The notes under the pieces were generated by a model, which was not told where the DNA came from, did no database searches, and saw nothing but the letters and a program-made list of their open reading frames with translations. Shown here in pieces: positions 21,620 through 33,466 of a DNA stretch of 64,000 nt (the first letter of the stretch is position 1; the number at the start of each line of letters is the position of its first letter). The position numbers and the translations under genes are program-made. The stretch lies in the NCBI GenBank assembly GCA_025738555.1, contig JAOVFP010000012.1:3224001-3288000 (forward strand). The letters run 5' to 3'. This stretch comes from Cyathus striatus. Taxonomy: Eukaryota > Basidiomycota > Agaricomycetes > Agaricales > Nidulariaceae.

Positions 21620-23392
21620 TTACGACATCAGACAACTATTTCCATATGTCTGGACAAACATCCTTAAGGAAGGAAATGCCCATCTCCTCATATTTGCTGT
21701 GCAACTTTGCAGTGAATGCCTGGCCTTGCATTCAGGATCTCCATGTTTGTGCTGAGGTACCTCTAGGCGTGAAGGCTGCTCAATCGGCTGTGAGTCTACC
21801 TCTAGCATTGGAGCAGGTGGTGGTGTTAGTGAACGTGGATAATCCCACATATAATCATTCCGTGACTGCGTTGCATGAGAACGTTGGTAGTCCTGCACAT
21901 ATTCGTCTTTGAGTTCATCCTCTTCCAAATCACATTGCAACATCCCAAGTTCATCGGAACAGTCCCACTCATTCAAGACAGGACTGTAGTAGCTGGCTTC
22001 TTCTCCATAATAGGTGATAGTATCTTCCCGGCAGCCACATGAAACCTCAGTCCGGAGCCAGGCACTGGCATCATCTGGATCCTGTTCCCAGGTGAAAACT
22101 TTTGCAGAAACAGAAGGCTTTTTCCTTTGTAGTTGCAAGAAACGGTTACGATCTGTGGGGGTAGCATCATGCATTCTTTTCTCATTGCTCTCTCGTCGCT
22201 TCTGTACAAACTCCTTGATCGATATTTTAAACTTCACAATATTGTTTGAAATACATGTTGCAATGGATTCAGCATGAGGAGGCGGTGAGGGTTCACATAC
22301 TCTGGCGGGCATTGCTTGCTGTATGTGATGGCTGAGTGGCATTAGTAATGGGTCTGTACCAGGACCAACAAGGTACCAGACAGGTATTTTCCGTTCACAG
22401 AACCATGCCACTGAAGGAGATGAATTGGTCCCGTCAACTAAGACGCCGAGTCTGGGATTCCAATATGAAAATGTACACACTGAACTGTGGTGAAGACTAT
22501 TTATCCATCCCAAGGTGAAAGGACCCAGCCCACAACAGATATTGGTGGATGTCACGTATTTCACCCACTTATGCTCTCCACCATCAATGGTTTCTGCAGC
22601 TGCAATAAGAAAGGAAAGAAGACCCATCCAAGCTGAGAACCAGTTTCTTCATGACTTGACGTCATTGAACGCATCCTCTTTTCTAGATTTGTAATATACT
22701 GCGTCGAAATTACTGTTTTCTGGAGCCAAAGGAAACTCCATTTCAAAGTGATATTGGGCACACAGAGCTCGTGCCAAGTCACGGAAGTTGAAGTGGAGTC
22801 TAAGCCATGAGTAGGAGGTATCGATGTCTAGGAGGTACCCAATCTGAGAGTCCCTTGTCCCATATGGAATATGGTATTTAGCAAGGCGTCCTAGTAAGCA
22901 CCCAGTGTATTCGGGTTGTAAAGGAAATAATCCTATCCAACCATAACGAGAACACCAACGAATGGGAATTGTGGACCGACGCCCCAAACTATCAGTGAAT
23001 CTGTGGTCAATAACTGTCCCATCTGCAAGAAGGGGTGGGATTGCATCCAAACTACGATGAGCATTGGGGGAGTAGTACATCCTTCCACTAATCAGGGTGA
23101 CTACACCATGTGTCTGGTCAACTCTGTAAAAAAGATGGCTTAGATGTGACCATACTGTACTGGGATAATAAACTTACTCCAAACCAGATGATATGCGATC
23201 CATCATAGAGGCCAAAGAGTGAGATTTTCTGATTTGATCAGTTGAGGATAGGGTGACAGTACGAGGCTTGGCGCTGGCGAATGTACGCGAAGGGTGATCA
23301 GGTGGATGAAATATGACTTGACAGTGATGCGCAGAAAGATCAAAGTGTTGGAGAATGGACGCGTCCTGGGTGACAAGCTCATGCAAGCCCAA
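21620..23392 (-). CDS. Agaric lineage-specific protein, function unknown
   Basis: The minus strand holds three coding blocks. The first ends at 23178 (...RISSGLE). After a 54-nt intron (23177-23124) a second block from 23123 reads VDQTHGVVTLISGRMYYSPN and continues to about 22660. A third, from about 22603 to 21620, starts AETIDGGEHKWVKYV. It contains LGVLVDGTNSSPSVAWFCERKIPVWYL (in two parts) and, later, SAKVFTWEQ and YYSPVLNEWDC. This order (a 'VAWF.ERKIPVWY' block, then 'SAKVF.W', then 'F.NEWDCC') is familiar to me from large families of uncharacterised agaricomycete proteins. The second-to-third junction is not resolved: a stop follows FNDVKS and candidate donors do not keep phase, so a frameshift is possible. 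The 5' end runs into an R1 repeat. Either a lineage-specific gene or a pseudogene. Confidence 0.5.
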
Positions 23393-24060
23393 AGATCAAA
23401 ACGTTGGTAAAACCAGATGCTATGAATGGGTAGGATGCTGTGGGATGATGGTAAATATGTTGATAGATGGATGGACACATGCGCGCATCCATCCATCCAT
23501 CAACTTGTTTGTTTGTATCAGACGTTGTGGCCATGATACATACGCTTACGCTAACAGTGGAAAATAAGTACTATCTAAGTATGCATAACCTGAAGGCCTG
23601 AACGTTGAATGTTGAACATCGATCTCAGTGAACTCAGAACTGGTGTGCTGGGTTTTACCCGCAACAGTTTTCTCGACACCGGGAGGATGGCTCTTATGTG
23701 CTTTTCCAGGAATTCACTGTGGATATATTTTACCCAATCTCATGAGCAGTGTCTCTTACCAACTGGCCTTCGCAACATCAAGGCAGCATAGACCTTCTTG
23801 AGGAACAAAATGACTTCAGGCCTGCACCCATACATCTGAAATCGAGAGCTGGCATCTTAAGGTATGAGGTCTCCAATATCGCAGGCTGAGTGCGCCTAAC
23901 CCCTCTCTTCCCATCAGAGGCTCGTCTATCAGCAGACGGATTCCCGGCAGCGTAGGCATCATGCACGCATACTTCAAAGCTCGTCTCCTAGCCTGTTCTC
24001 GCATTTTCAGGTGTATAGGCTTCCCAAGGTCGTGGATAGCGTATATGCATACTCAACTAC
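23380..24060 (+). repeat. R1 repeat, diverged copy
   Basis: Shared strings with the other copies include AACGTTGGTAAAACCAGA, GAGTGCGCCTAACCC(C/T)TCT, CCCATCAG followed by GGCTCGTCT, and AAGCTCGTCTCC. It is heavily decayed and in the same orientation as the copies at 33700 and 42165. Confidence 0.6.
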
Positions 24061-24085
24061 CCATATGAGAAGAAAGCTGTCTGTT

Positions 24086-24830
24086 TTACAGGGTGACGAT
24101 GGACAAGAAGGAACTAAAAGAAGAGAAGAGTCCATCTCTCCGTGTACAGAGTGTATTGTGGAATGATGGAAGGATTTGGAAGGATTGACTTGGATGTTGA
24201 TTCGAAGGGAATCGGTGATGCATGTAACTCCTCTGTGAATGACCAGTTGACAAAGCCTTCGTGTACTGTCCGCCTTGCCAACTCACCCACTCTAGCCTCG
24301 AGATATTGCCAGAACTTCTACGTCAACATCCATAATGCAGAGGACCCTTATACAAGCACCCATCCATTTCCACCACATTCAATGTACTAGCAGGTGCGGA
24401 TGGCCATCTGAAGTTATGTGGTTTTGAACATCGCAGTTAGAGTGCGCCTAACCCTTCCCTTCCTATCTGTAGCCCTCTGCTAGTGGACTCTCGTGTCTTA
24501 GCTAGGTGCATGGCCTTCCTAGTATCATGAGAAGCGTGCGCCTGTACCTGTCTTCTAATTACTGTAATACTGTTCATTTCCTAATATTAGACCACATGAC
24601 TTTTTCAAACATGACTTAGCCACAGTGTCACTGTAAGGTCACAGTCACGAGAATGCAAAGAAAAAATATTTCCAGCTCAACCAACAAGGTAACCAAGGAC
24701 AAGAATGAACTAAAAGAAGGCCAGAGTCTGTCTCTCCATGTAAAGTGTGTGTTGTAGAAATTTTTGACAGGATTGACCTTTGACATTGTTTTGAAGGGAA
24801 TATGTGATCGATGCAGCACTCCTCTGTATT
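24086..24830. repeat. Two copies of dispersed repeat R2
   Basis: Segments near 24090-24290 and 24640-24830 both read as a GGTGAC/GGTAACC... motif, GGACAAGAA(G/T)GAACTAAA, AGAAG, GAGTC(C/T), TCTCTCC and TGTGT in order. A further copy lies in inverted orientation at 29870-30070 and a shorter one near 29470. Confidence 0.6.
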
Positions 24831-24988
24831 ACATTTTAGTCATCCAAATGCTTACAAGGGTCTTATCCAAGTAACATGCAGACATTGTGTATGTAGACTA
24901 CTCTAGTTTATTGTGTTACCCCTGACAGCTACAGTAAATATACTTATAACTTAACAATATAAATATCATTGTAAATATCTGGATTTCG

Positions 24989-25871
24989 TTAAAACCCCTG
25001 TTCCAAATTGTTAATAGTAATGATGTGACCCACGAAAGATTTTAAGCCTGCTCTTTCCCAGAAAACATTTAAGCTATCTGCAAATAGCTCAACTGTAACT
25101 TTAAGGCTAGCATATAGATAGGGATCTCGCTTCATACACACTTTCCATGATGTGCATCGCTCAATCATACCAGGTACGGTGACTGAAGCACAGCTGTTAC
25201 GGATGTATTCGATGGAGTATATATGAGCTCCTCTTGCATTGTCTAAAGATGCATCATTGGGGTAAATGACATAAAACTGTAAGTTATTGACTTACTAAGA
25301 ACTTCATTTGCATTTTGCCACTGTAGCTCTCAGTAAAATGTATATGCAAACAGGCATATCACAGCGCATAATGACATAACAACAATCGTTGTGAATAGTG
25401 AAATAACAAATTTGAAGACACATTTAATGGCACGTCTGTTATAGGAAAGTGCGATATTAACCAAATCATTATTATATAATTGCTTGATGATTACATACCT
25501 CATGCAAGTCATTCGGTATTCTGCAGAAGATGGTACAGTAGCAATTAGCAGATCCAGAGGTGGAACCCTCCAAAACATAGGTTCTATGCCAATGGGAGTG
25601 ATGCCGCTCTGAACTTGATGATTTGTGTAGGGAACTACAGTATTAAAATGTGTAATCTCCGGAGCAGGTAATCGAATTAATGGAGATTCTAGAGTAGGAA
25701 CCACGGCTTCAGCGCTGGTTTTCTTAACCCAAGTGAAGTGTGATATGTATGTGATGAGGTGTCTTGATCTTCAGTCCCCTTTTCCTGCTTCAACAAGTCA
25801 AGTGGCTCTTCTTTAAAGTCCATCCCCTTCTTCATACGTCGCGCAGAGCATCGAGAACGTTGATTCGTCAT
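24989..25871 (-). CDS. Brl1/Brr6-like nuclear envelope protein
   Basis: Four 3' exons join in phase on the minus strand: up to 25499; 25435-25363; 25320-25296 (a 25-nt micro-exon); and 25242-24989, ending NNLEQGF and TAA. The C-terminal domain shows IEYIRNSCASVTVPGMIERC then TSWKVCMKRDPYLYASLKVT and FADSLNVFWE. This matches the Brl1/Brr6 family signature of an N-x-C, a C-x2-W-x2-C-x2-(R/D)DP block and following helix. Upstream is one membrane segment (CVFKFVISLFTTIVVMSL). Family members sit in the nuclear and ER membranes and take part in nuclear pore assembly and lipid homeostasis. The N-terminal block (MTNQRSRC..., MDFKEEPLDL) at 25871-25735 is one base out of frame with the next block, so a splice was missed or a frameshift exists. 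Confidence 0.7.
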
Positions 25872-26367
25872 AATATTTCAGATTGAGGCAAGTTCAAGAA
25901 TAGCTTGATAATAACGTTGAGTTGTTACAAGTGCAACGATGGTAAGCTGTAAGGTCTTTAGGAGTGAGGTACTTTATGGTAAGGGAGTGATGTGGCCATG
26001 CTCTATGAGTTCCGTAACTTCTTTATATGACTTCAACTACAAAGGGTACTTTTCTTGGGTATGATTAACCTTGTTGTGATTTTCATCATACAATGAACCT
26101 TTCTCTTCCACTCTTTATACCTAAATACCTTTATGGATGAACAGAGCATTAAGCCTATTGATGCATCCTGAATTCATGTGGCCTGAAACAAATGAACACA
26201 GCATACTGGGAATTACTCATACAAAAGCACGTAATACTTACATTGGCCGGGTTCTGGAATGTCACGGCAATTGAGCTATATATGAACCATTATATATGAC
26301 AGTGTTCTCCAACATAAGTATGGCAGTTCCATTTGTAATTACTAATGAGCGTGCAGCCCCATCCCAA

Positions 26368-27811
26368 TTAAGTATAGTAGTAAATCGTAATAACACCAAG
26401 ACCTATGGAAACAACCACAGTAAAAACAGCGATAGGAAGTATGAAATAATGCCTGGTAGACTCAGTCCTGGACTCTGACCTTTTAACATGGGTGATTGTC
26501 CATGTTTGAAGTTCAGAAATTGATGCTGTCACAATTTTATGCTCCTCTAAATTACTGTCCATGAACCCCTAGCTTCGATTAATGATGGCGTACTAAAGCA
26601 AGAAAGGCTAGAACATACCATGACAATGTGCACAACTTTCTCAGGTGATTCATCTACCATCTTCATCTCTGCCACAACATTGTTAATAGCGAATCAAGTG
26701 TTATTAACTGAAAAGCAATTTACCATTTGAATGCTTCAATTTTTGCATAATAATTCGGGACGCAAGATGAAAAATTAACGCTCTGCCTTGAATGCCAGTA
26801 ATCACGAACTTTCCAGAAAGGAAGAACCTAACTGTGTATATACGGTCACGGACATTTTGTCCATCATGGTTGGGAGCAAATTCAGCGACAAAAAGACCCA
26901 TTCTGATACTATAGATGTCTACCCCTCGGTTGCCATTGACGATGGCAAAGATAGTACCACATGGCGAAAGGTCACCATCCAGACTAATTAAATATAATGT
27001 TAATGTCCATTTGAAATACGTTGAATATTCACTGACATTATTCCTGGTGTAGCAATTTTATTTAGGACTGTTCCAGTGCTGGTATTCCATACCCTGAAAT
27101 GTAACTTAACAAGAGTACTTCTTAAAGAAAAAGCCAGCCTACAAAATGTCATGATGTTTATATGCAAGAACCAGGCGATCTTCCTGCGTTTGAAGCCAAG
27201 CAGCAGCAACAATGCTGACGGGGTGTCGTCAACTTTCTTCCGACATAGGAAGGCTAGGGAGTGTTTTATCGTGGTTCCAAGATGTGACACCATCGACATC
27301 TACTTGTAAATTCCGGATTTTGGATTGTGGGCTTAGCAAATACCTTTCTTTCTTACACCAAAGATGTGCAATATATCAGATCCGCCCACCACTAGTCGAT
27401 GTTTCAACCTATCATATGCAAGAACATTTATTTCCCATTTGGAAGTGAAGCCAACGTCGCAGGATATCGCCTGGATAGCAATGAAATTGGATAGTGAGGA
27501 CAAACAGCAACTATGTATCGTACCGGGGCTACGTTTTGAACATTGTGTAACGTGAACGAGGCCAATGTTCCATCTTCGTATCCACAGCAAAATGTGTTAT
27601 TTGTTATCCACAACACAACACGGCCATCAGATTTGGGAAGACACTTTGCAAACCTTGGCCTGTATTGGATCCAGAAAGAAGTTTTAAATATTGTTACCGA
27701 ATTACTATTACTAGCAGAAAGAAGCTTGCCGTTGGGGGAGAAAGCGACACCATGGAAAGCGGATGGATTTCCTGTGGAGACACAACTGTCCGGAATGAAA
27801 TTTTGAGGCAT
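26368..27811 (-). CDS. WD40-repeat protein with C-terminal membrane segment
   Basis: The minus strand carries a chain of short exons. It starts MPQNFIPDSCVSTG, then HGVAFSPNGKLLSASNSNSV, RVVLWITNNTFCCGYEDGTL, then (after an intron beginning near 27531) AISCDVGFTSKWEINVLAYD and VVGGSDILHIFG, VDVDGVTSWNHDKTLPSLP, IVAAAWLQTQEDRLVLAYKH, and (after a further intron) VWNTSTGTVLNKI. These are typical beta-propeller blades ending in (V/I)W or equivalent. Later exons include GLFVAEFAPNHDGQN and GKFVITGIQGRALIFHL. The last exon ends with a hydrophobic segment (HYFILPIAVFTVVVSIGLGV) and a short tail. Similar membrane-anchored WD40 proteins are common in agaric genomes; their role is unknown. Not all 3' junctions were resolved to the base, but no damaging stop was forced. 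Confidence 0.6.
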
Positions 27812-28002
27812 ATGTAGAATCGAGGTATGGTTACGGGCATTGAGAGAAATCAAGGTGTTTTATCCAAATAAAAGAAACAAAGGGGACAGTGGCACTGGGC
27901 TATCGGCAAATACTGGCCTCATGCTTACATAAAGGCCTGTTGTGTATCAGATACTACTACTACTATCATCAATCAGGACTTGGCGTTCATCAGGGGTTAG
28001 TG
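27812..28002. promoter_or_regulatory. Presumed upstream region of the WD40 gene
   Basis: This lies between the WD40 start codon and the MITE-like element. No specific promoter motif was identified. Confidence 0.25.
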
Positions 28003-28219
28003 CAGGCTCCTAAAACCCCATCCTAATGGAACAAACAAAACCAAAGTCAACTCTCCCCTCCTAGCCATTGAGGACAAGTTGAGGAGGGGGGAGTTGTGTT
28101 TTTTTTTTTTTTTTTAGTTCTTTGTTTGTACATACATATTACACATCAATGATTACTACTACTGATACTAGGATGGGGCCCCCCTCAACGAGAGTTGAGT
28201 GGCAGGTTTTAGGAGCCTG
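28003..28219. mobile_element. MITE-like foldback element, about 217 bp
   Basis: The ends are perfect 15-bp inverted repeats, CAGGCTCCTAAAACC at 28003-28017 and GGTTTTAGGAGCCTG at 28205-28219. Inside is a second inverted pair (TCAACTCTCCCCTCC near 28050 and GAGGAGGGGGGAGTTG near 28080), then an 18-base T run. There is no coding content. No clear target-site duplication was seen next to the ends. Confidence 0.6.
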
Positions 28220-29869
28220 GGCTAGAGGCAGTTTGTGAATCCAAAGTCGTGTGTTTCATAACCAAGATTATGAGAAAAGTATCCAAGCTGCAATTACCAT
28301 GAAAAGGGATGGAACTCACAAATTCTGGACCACAGTCCCAAGGAGTTGTGCACTGTTTGCATAACGGTTCTGCTCTCCCTGTACTTACAGAGCGTCGCCA
28401 CCGTCTTTCAGTTGCAGCTTCCGAATGTCTATGTAGAAAGTCTTGAACTCACAATCATTGACATTCTGAGAAGGAAAACATGTAAGTTTTACAGCTATTT
28501 GCTACACGATGTAGCACTCACATAACTGAATTGATTGGCCTAGCGCCGCCGAGGCCTAGGCCAACCAACCAGTTCGCTTAGCACACTGAGTCCACTCCAC
28601 CACTCCACCCGCTAGCTGTCTCACTCTGAGGAATAGTAGCTGGTACAGCCATGTCCCTAAGCCTGAAATAACTGTAAAATATTGTAAGAAAGCATATTAA
28701 ATTTGTGGGAAAGTTCAGTCTATAATTAATGTAAGCTCAAACCTATCATCCTGCTCTTCTTGATCAAGTGTCGACTATGGCTGGACTCTTCCCCCTGAAA
28801 CTTGCACTCACACTCACTTCAGCTGAGCGGGATATTTGGCAAGATTTGTCTAGACAAACAAATAATCAGAGCACAAATAACTGCGCGCGTCAACAAAAGA
28901 AACAGGGCTGAAACCCCGGTTATGGCGTTGTTCTGTGTAGACCGCGGAACACTGCCACACTACCCTTCATCAGAGTCACTGAAAAAGAAAAAAGGGATTA
29001 GTTTGGGACATAGATATAAAATATCAACAATCCTATGGTGTCATTCGTGAAACGGCGAAGATTATATGTTTTCAGATGTCGCTGGTACTTCAGTGAGAGT
29101 TTGTCTTAGCGAATACACTCAGCTCAAGCAATGAAAACATGAATGAAACATACATCAATACTCAGTACATAATATATCGATGCAGGCAGGTAGACATTCG
29201 AGACAGCGCTGCTTTAACACACTCGGGAGCAAGCTCGTGACATCGAGACATCAGCAGTAAGTAAAACAAGATCGTTATGGGGTCGTGAGTTCACTTTCAT
29301 AATGTTCAACTAATTGCTTCCCAATGGGGTGAAGTGCGTTTAAGTGGAAGAATTCATTGTAGGTCAGTCAACGACCCACAAAGGAGTGGGAGGGGGAAGA
29401 TGCGTAAATGCATCCAGCGACGGAAGATAGAAATGCAGTTATCGAAGAGATGTTAAACAGAATTCTCAAGGTCCCTTCGTGTCCTCCGTTACCCTGTTGG
29501 TTGGGCGGGAAAGACGTTACTTCCAGACAGATAGTGGAACATACAGCTTTATAACGTTCACTTGTACTCAAGATAGAAATGCAGTATCGAAGAGATGTTA
29601 AACAGAATTCTGTAGTCAAGCGAACTTGGATCATGGAAATTGCTACAAGATCGCTCTGAGCCTTCTAAGAGTATAGTGCTCATAAGGATCGGCACTATTG
29701 ATGTGGAATGTCGTCCTACTGTCATGGATGGGTGCATGTAGAAGGTATCTTCTAAGCTGATGATGTTGAGGTGGAGGTCCTGGTGGTACCTGGAGGCAGG
29801 GGCGAGTGAACTGGCAAAGTGAACCTCCCGAACATGAAGGCTATGTCATCAGAGGCCGGTTGTTGTTCG
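28220..29869. other. Intergenic region with small repeats
   Basis: No gene is recognisable. GGCCTAG...CTAGGCC near 28540 is a short palindrome. Two direct copies of GATAGAAATGCAG plus ATCGAAGAGATGTTAAACAG occur near 29425 and 29570. The larger one overlaps an R2 fragment. Confidence 0.45.
29425..29611. repeat. Direct repeat of about 42 bp, spaced 145 bp
   Basis: GATAGAAATGCAGTTATCGA with following AGAGATGTTAAACAGAATTC occurs at about 29425 and again, one base shorter, at about 29570. An R2 fragment (CCCTTCGTGTCCTCCGTTAC) lies between the two. Confidence 0.85.
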
Positions 29870-30070
29870 CGGAGGAGCTACATGCATCACCCATTCTCTT
29901 CAAACCAACGCCCAAGGTGAATCCTTTCAAATCCTTCCACAACACGCTCCATACACAGAGAGATGTACTATGCCCTTCTCGAAGTCCCTTCGTGTCCCCC
30001 GTTACCCTGTTGGTTGAGCCGGAAATATTTTTTCTTCATATTCTGTGACTGTAACATTACAGTCACACCG
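29870..30070. repeat. R2 repeat copy (inverted relative to 24 kb copies)
   Basis: CCCTTCGTGTCCCCCGTTAC followed by CCTGTTGGTTGAGCCGGAAA and a GTGACTGTAACATTACAGTC palindrome. The 24640-24720 copy shows the reverse complement of the same order. Confidence 0.6.
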
Positions 30071-30205
30071 TAGCCAGGTCATATTTGAATGATCCCGGTG
30101 ATCTAAGCTTGGAAGATGGACAATGATCTTCTCATATGCATGGTTTATACCAACATAGATTCTGCATGTACTGGCACACTGTCCATTTCCAGCAATATGC
30201 TAGTG

Positions 30206-31323
30206 CGAGCCCTGGAAGCTGCGTGTCGATAAGACAATTGTAAAGAACACACTTGCACGTATGCTTCAAGGTAGTACAGGAGATCATTGTATAGGAAGGC
30301 AGTCGCTGGACGAGTGGAATGCAGTGGGAGCTTCCAGGTATGCCTGTCCATGCTACCAAGATGTTGGGAAGCCCATACACCTGAGCGCGTGAGAAGCTGT
30401 TGGGAGACGAGCTTCAGGGTATGCGTGCACAATGCCTACGCCCCTGGGAAGCCCATCTAGACACAAAAGTCTGCTGGCAGACGAGCCACTGATGGGAAGA
30501 GAAGGGTTAGGCGCACTCCGCCTGCGATGCTGAAGACCCCATACCTTAAAATGCTAGCTTTCGATTTCACATGCATGGGTACAGGCCTGAGATTGTTTTG
30601 TCCCTGGAGAATCGAGATGGTCTATGCTGCCTTGATGTTGGGAAGGTCAGCTGCTAAGAGACACTGCTGACGAGAATGGTTAGAAGATATCCACAGCTGC
30701 CACGTATGACACCTCACCTAAATGCTATGCATAACGCTGGGAAGCTCATACAAGCCCAACTAATCAGGGCTCCTTGGCTGCTTGTAAGATTGATATTGAC
30801 AAGATACAGGCTTAAAGCTTGACACGTAACGCATGACGGCTTAACCAGATTCAAAGTGTTGGTAATACCAAACACAGTGAAGGGGGTTGATAGTAAGTGT
30901 GGACAGTCAAGTGTGGTTCGAGTTGTATCCAAAGCGTTGGTAAAGCCAGACACTATGAATGAGGTGGGACGGTACTGAAAGTTGGAATTCTGGAAGTTGA
31001 GTAAGAGTTGAATTAGCAATGGACGTTTTTTGTTTGTGCCAGACGCTGTGGGCAAATACACATTAAGTATGTACAAACAACCCCGCATCCATTATGGCAG
31101 TGTTATGCAGCTTTCGGATCCTCGATTCCGAGTCGTCATCAGATACTCCCTTTATAGCTTATAAGTTCAAATTTCGTGCTTTTTCTGTTGTGTTATAATC
31201 AAGTTGTAATCGAATAAATGGATTTCAGAGAGGGACAAATTAGACTGTAAACAACCACTTGAGAGATAAGTACCTGTAGTTTGCAACCTTTTGGTTTGAA
31301 TCCTAATGAGGGTTAAACAATAT
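30206..31323. repeat. Left arm of second large inverted repeat (R1-containing)
   Basis: About 1118 bp that is nearly identical, inverted, to 33467-34583. The translated 124-residue frames at 30714-31088 (minus) and 33701-34075 (plus) are identical. R1 homology continues outward on this side to about 30135, as in the copy at 42990-43070, whereas the right arm changes to unrelated sequence at 34583. The 124-residue frame is not a recognised protein. Confidence 0.9.
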
Positions 31324-32470
31324 TATATTAGTGAGTATAATCAATACTCAGTTCTCGCAATGAGTAGCGACGACTGAGTTTAGCAAGACTATTGCTAAAC
31401 TACTTAAATACCAGATAAAAATGGCGGCACTTTGCCTGCCGAGGTGCGCACTATGGTGTTCCAGAACCGCAAGCTTTTTGCTCAGCACTCGGCGCTCAGT
31501 GTTAAGTGCAAGATTCAAATCATTGATCGATTCCTACTGTGGCTGTGTGACAAGTAACTATTCCGTCACGCTAGTGTCACCTTGCCGTCATCGTTCAACC
31601 TCAGTGCGTTCAAAATCTTCTCCATCGTCAATCTACGGGGCAGGAAGCTGGGACAGGTTAAATGTTTGAGGTACGTACGAGTGCATAAGTACTGCCATAT
31701 GCACATACACTGATGCCCTGCTACTATGCCAGAGTGACACCATCATCTTGCACTCGCTGATAGTCTGACCTCCACTACTGCCACTCCCTTGACATCTACA
31801 ACACAAACTTCAACTGGCAGGTGCAGATACCAGGAGGTAGAAACGACCATTATCGTCAAATATATGGGGCACATGTCATATACGTGGGACCTGGAGGCTG
31901 GAAGTTTGGACTGGTCAAATATTGGAAGTATGTATGTACTATGGGTGTGTAAGTACTAGAAACACATTCATCCAAAGCATCTACCTGCTTAGCCGATGTT
32001 CGTGCTAGCTGACAGTAGCAGCACTAGGCAACATCACGTGATATATTGTACAATCAATTTGAATCAATCACCTGGTTGCTCGCGGCTTTTGCTTAACACA
32101 GAATCATTAAGCAAATTTGAAAAAGCTTGCAGTTCTGAAACACTGTAATGCACAGCGCTTCAATAGTGCATGGATTGCATAAGCAACCCTCATACTCCAA
32201 TATATTATACACCCAGAAATAAGTACTGCTCTTATACTTATTACATATTGCATCACAATTGCTAAATTTACAAGCATGCTTCCGTTGATAATGAATAACA
32301 AAAAATATCTAGATTGCAATATGTAGCTTGCTGCTCATGTCGAAATTAGTGGTAGAATATACAACGTACAATTTTAACTACGGAGTCTCAGATGCATGAC
32401 AGGTTGATGCCTGTATGTAAGTTCTGTATTTTACCCAGTTAGGTTCATGTTTGCTGGTTATGGTAAAATA
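31324..32470. other. Left part of the inverted-repeat loop
   Basis: Unique sequence containing an older, diverged inverted pair: GTGTTCCAGAACCGCAAGCT near 31451 and AAAAAGCTTGCAGTTCTGAA near 32120. The plus frame at 31421-31669 (82 codons) has no recognisable domain. No other gene was seen. Confidence 0.45.
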
Positions 32471-33246
32471 TTAAGAAGTATCTCCGATTTTGTGTTCTTT
32501 TCCGGGGTAAATCCACTTCCAGACCATTTCTGCATCGCTTTGGTTGTCTCCGGCTCTCACTCTCCACCAAGCCTGTGGCTCCGAAGTATTCGTAATTGTG
32601 TGTATGAATATTACGCCTTCCGGGATGAGGATATTTGGTTTGTGGGCAGGAGGATTATCTAAAGCATTATTGCTGGCAGATCGATAGAAATACACCACAT
32701 GGTCGATGCCATACACCTTGTGGGCCTGCGGCCTGTCTGCAAAAGGGTCTCTGTTGTTTGCAGCAGCCTCCTAGATACTGTGAGCACTGTGTACATATGT
32801 CAAGACCATAACAATCACTTACGTGATGATCTTTAGTAGCTGAAATGTCTACTTCCTCCATGCTACATCTTATAGAGAAAATATCCAGCGTCTCAATCTC
32901 GCTCTTTAATGCATTTAGGAAGTATTAGATGTGCAGGAGTCAAGATTCAACTCACAGATGCCAGATCGCTGCTGCTTGGAGTATTCCATCTACTAACAGG
33001 TGCAGTGGTGTGGGGTGTATGACTATCGGTTATCATTTCAGATATGATAGATGTGGTATGAGTGCAGGGTCTAGCAAGCTCTGGTTCCGGGGAGGGGGAG
33101 CTCTCGGGTTCTACTTTGTAATTACCGATCTCCTCCATGCTCACGGGATTGGCAAGCAGGGTTGGTAATAGCACAACTTGCTTGGCGGACTTTTCTGTTA
33201 TGAATACTGTTGTACGATAGTGGATAGCGAATGGTTTAAAGACCAT
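32471..33246 (-). CDS. Three-exon 223-residue protein inside the inverted-repeat loop, function unknown
   Basis: Exons 33246-32956, 32903-32823 and 32770-32471 join in phase 0 through GT..AG introns of 52 nt each and read 223 residues without a stop. The N-terminal third is Ser/Pro/Thr-rich (EPESSPSPEPELARP). The C-terminal half carries a block VYGIDHVVYFYRSASNNALD, a Pro/His stretch, then GVIFIHTITNT and a Trp-rich end (QAWWRVRAG, MVWKWIYPG). The order 'VYFSAS..AL..PP.H.........GVIFIHT.......AW.R' is familiar from uncharacterised agaricomycete proteins; that resemblance is from memory. No signal peptide, membrane segment or catalytic motif is visible. It is the only intact-looking gene between the two arms. 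Confidence 0.65.
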
Positions 33247-33466
33247 CGTGGAGGAGAGGATGCAGGAGTATAGGCGAGTGAAGTGAAGTGAAGTGGCTAC
33301 TCTAGCAGATACACTTGCATACATATTATTTATACAACTCAACTCTAAGCGACAATCAGTCTTTGATCTGTTGTCAGTGGCACTTCTCTGTTCAAAGAGC
33401 ACATTAAGTTCAAATAGGTATTGCAGCGAACTCTTTGTGATTTGGTATGTACTACTTAAGGGTATA

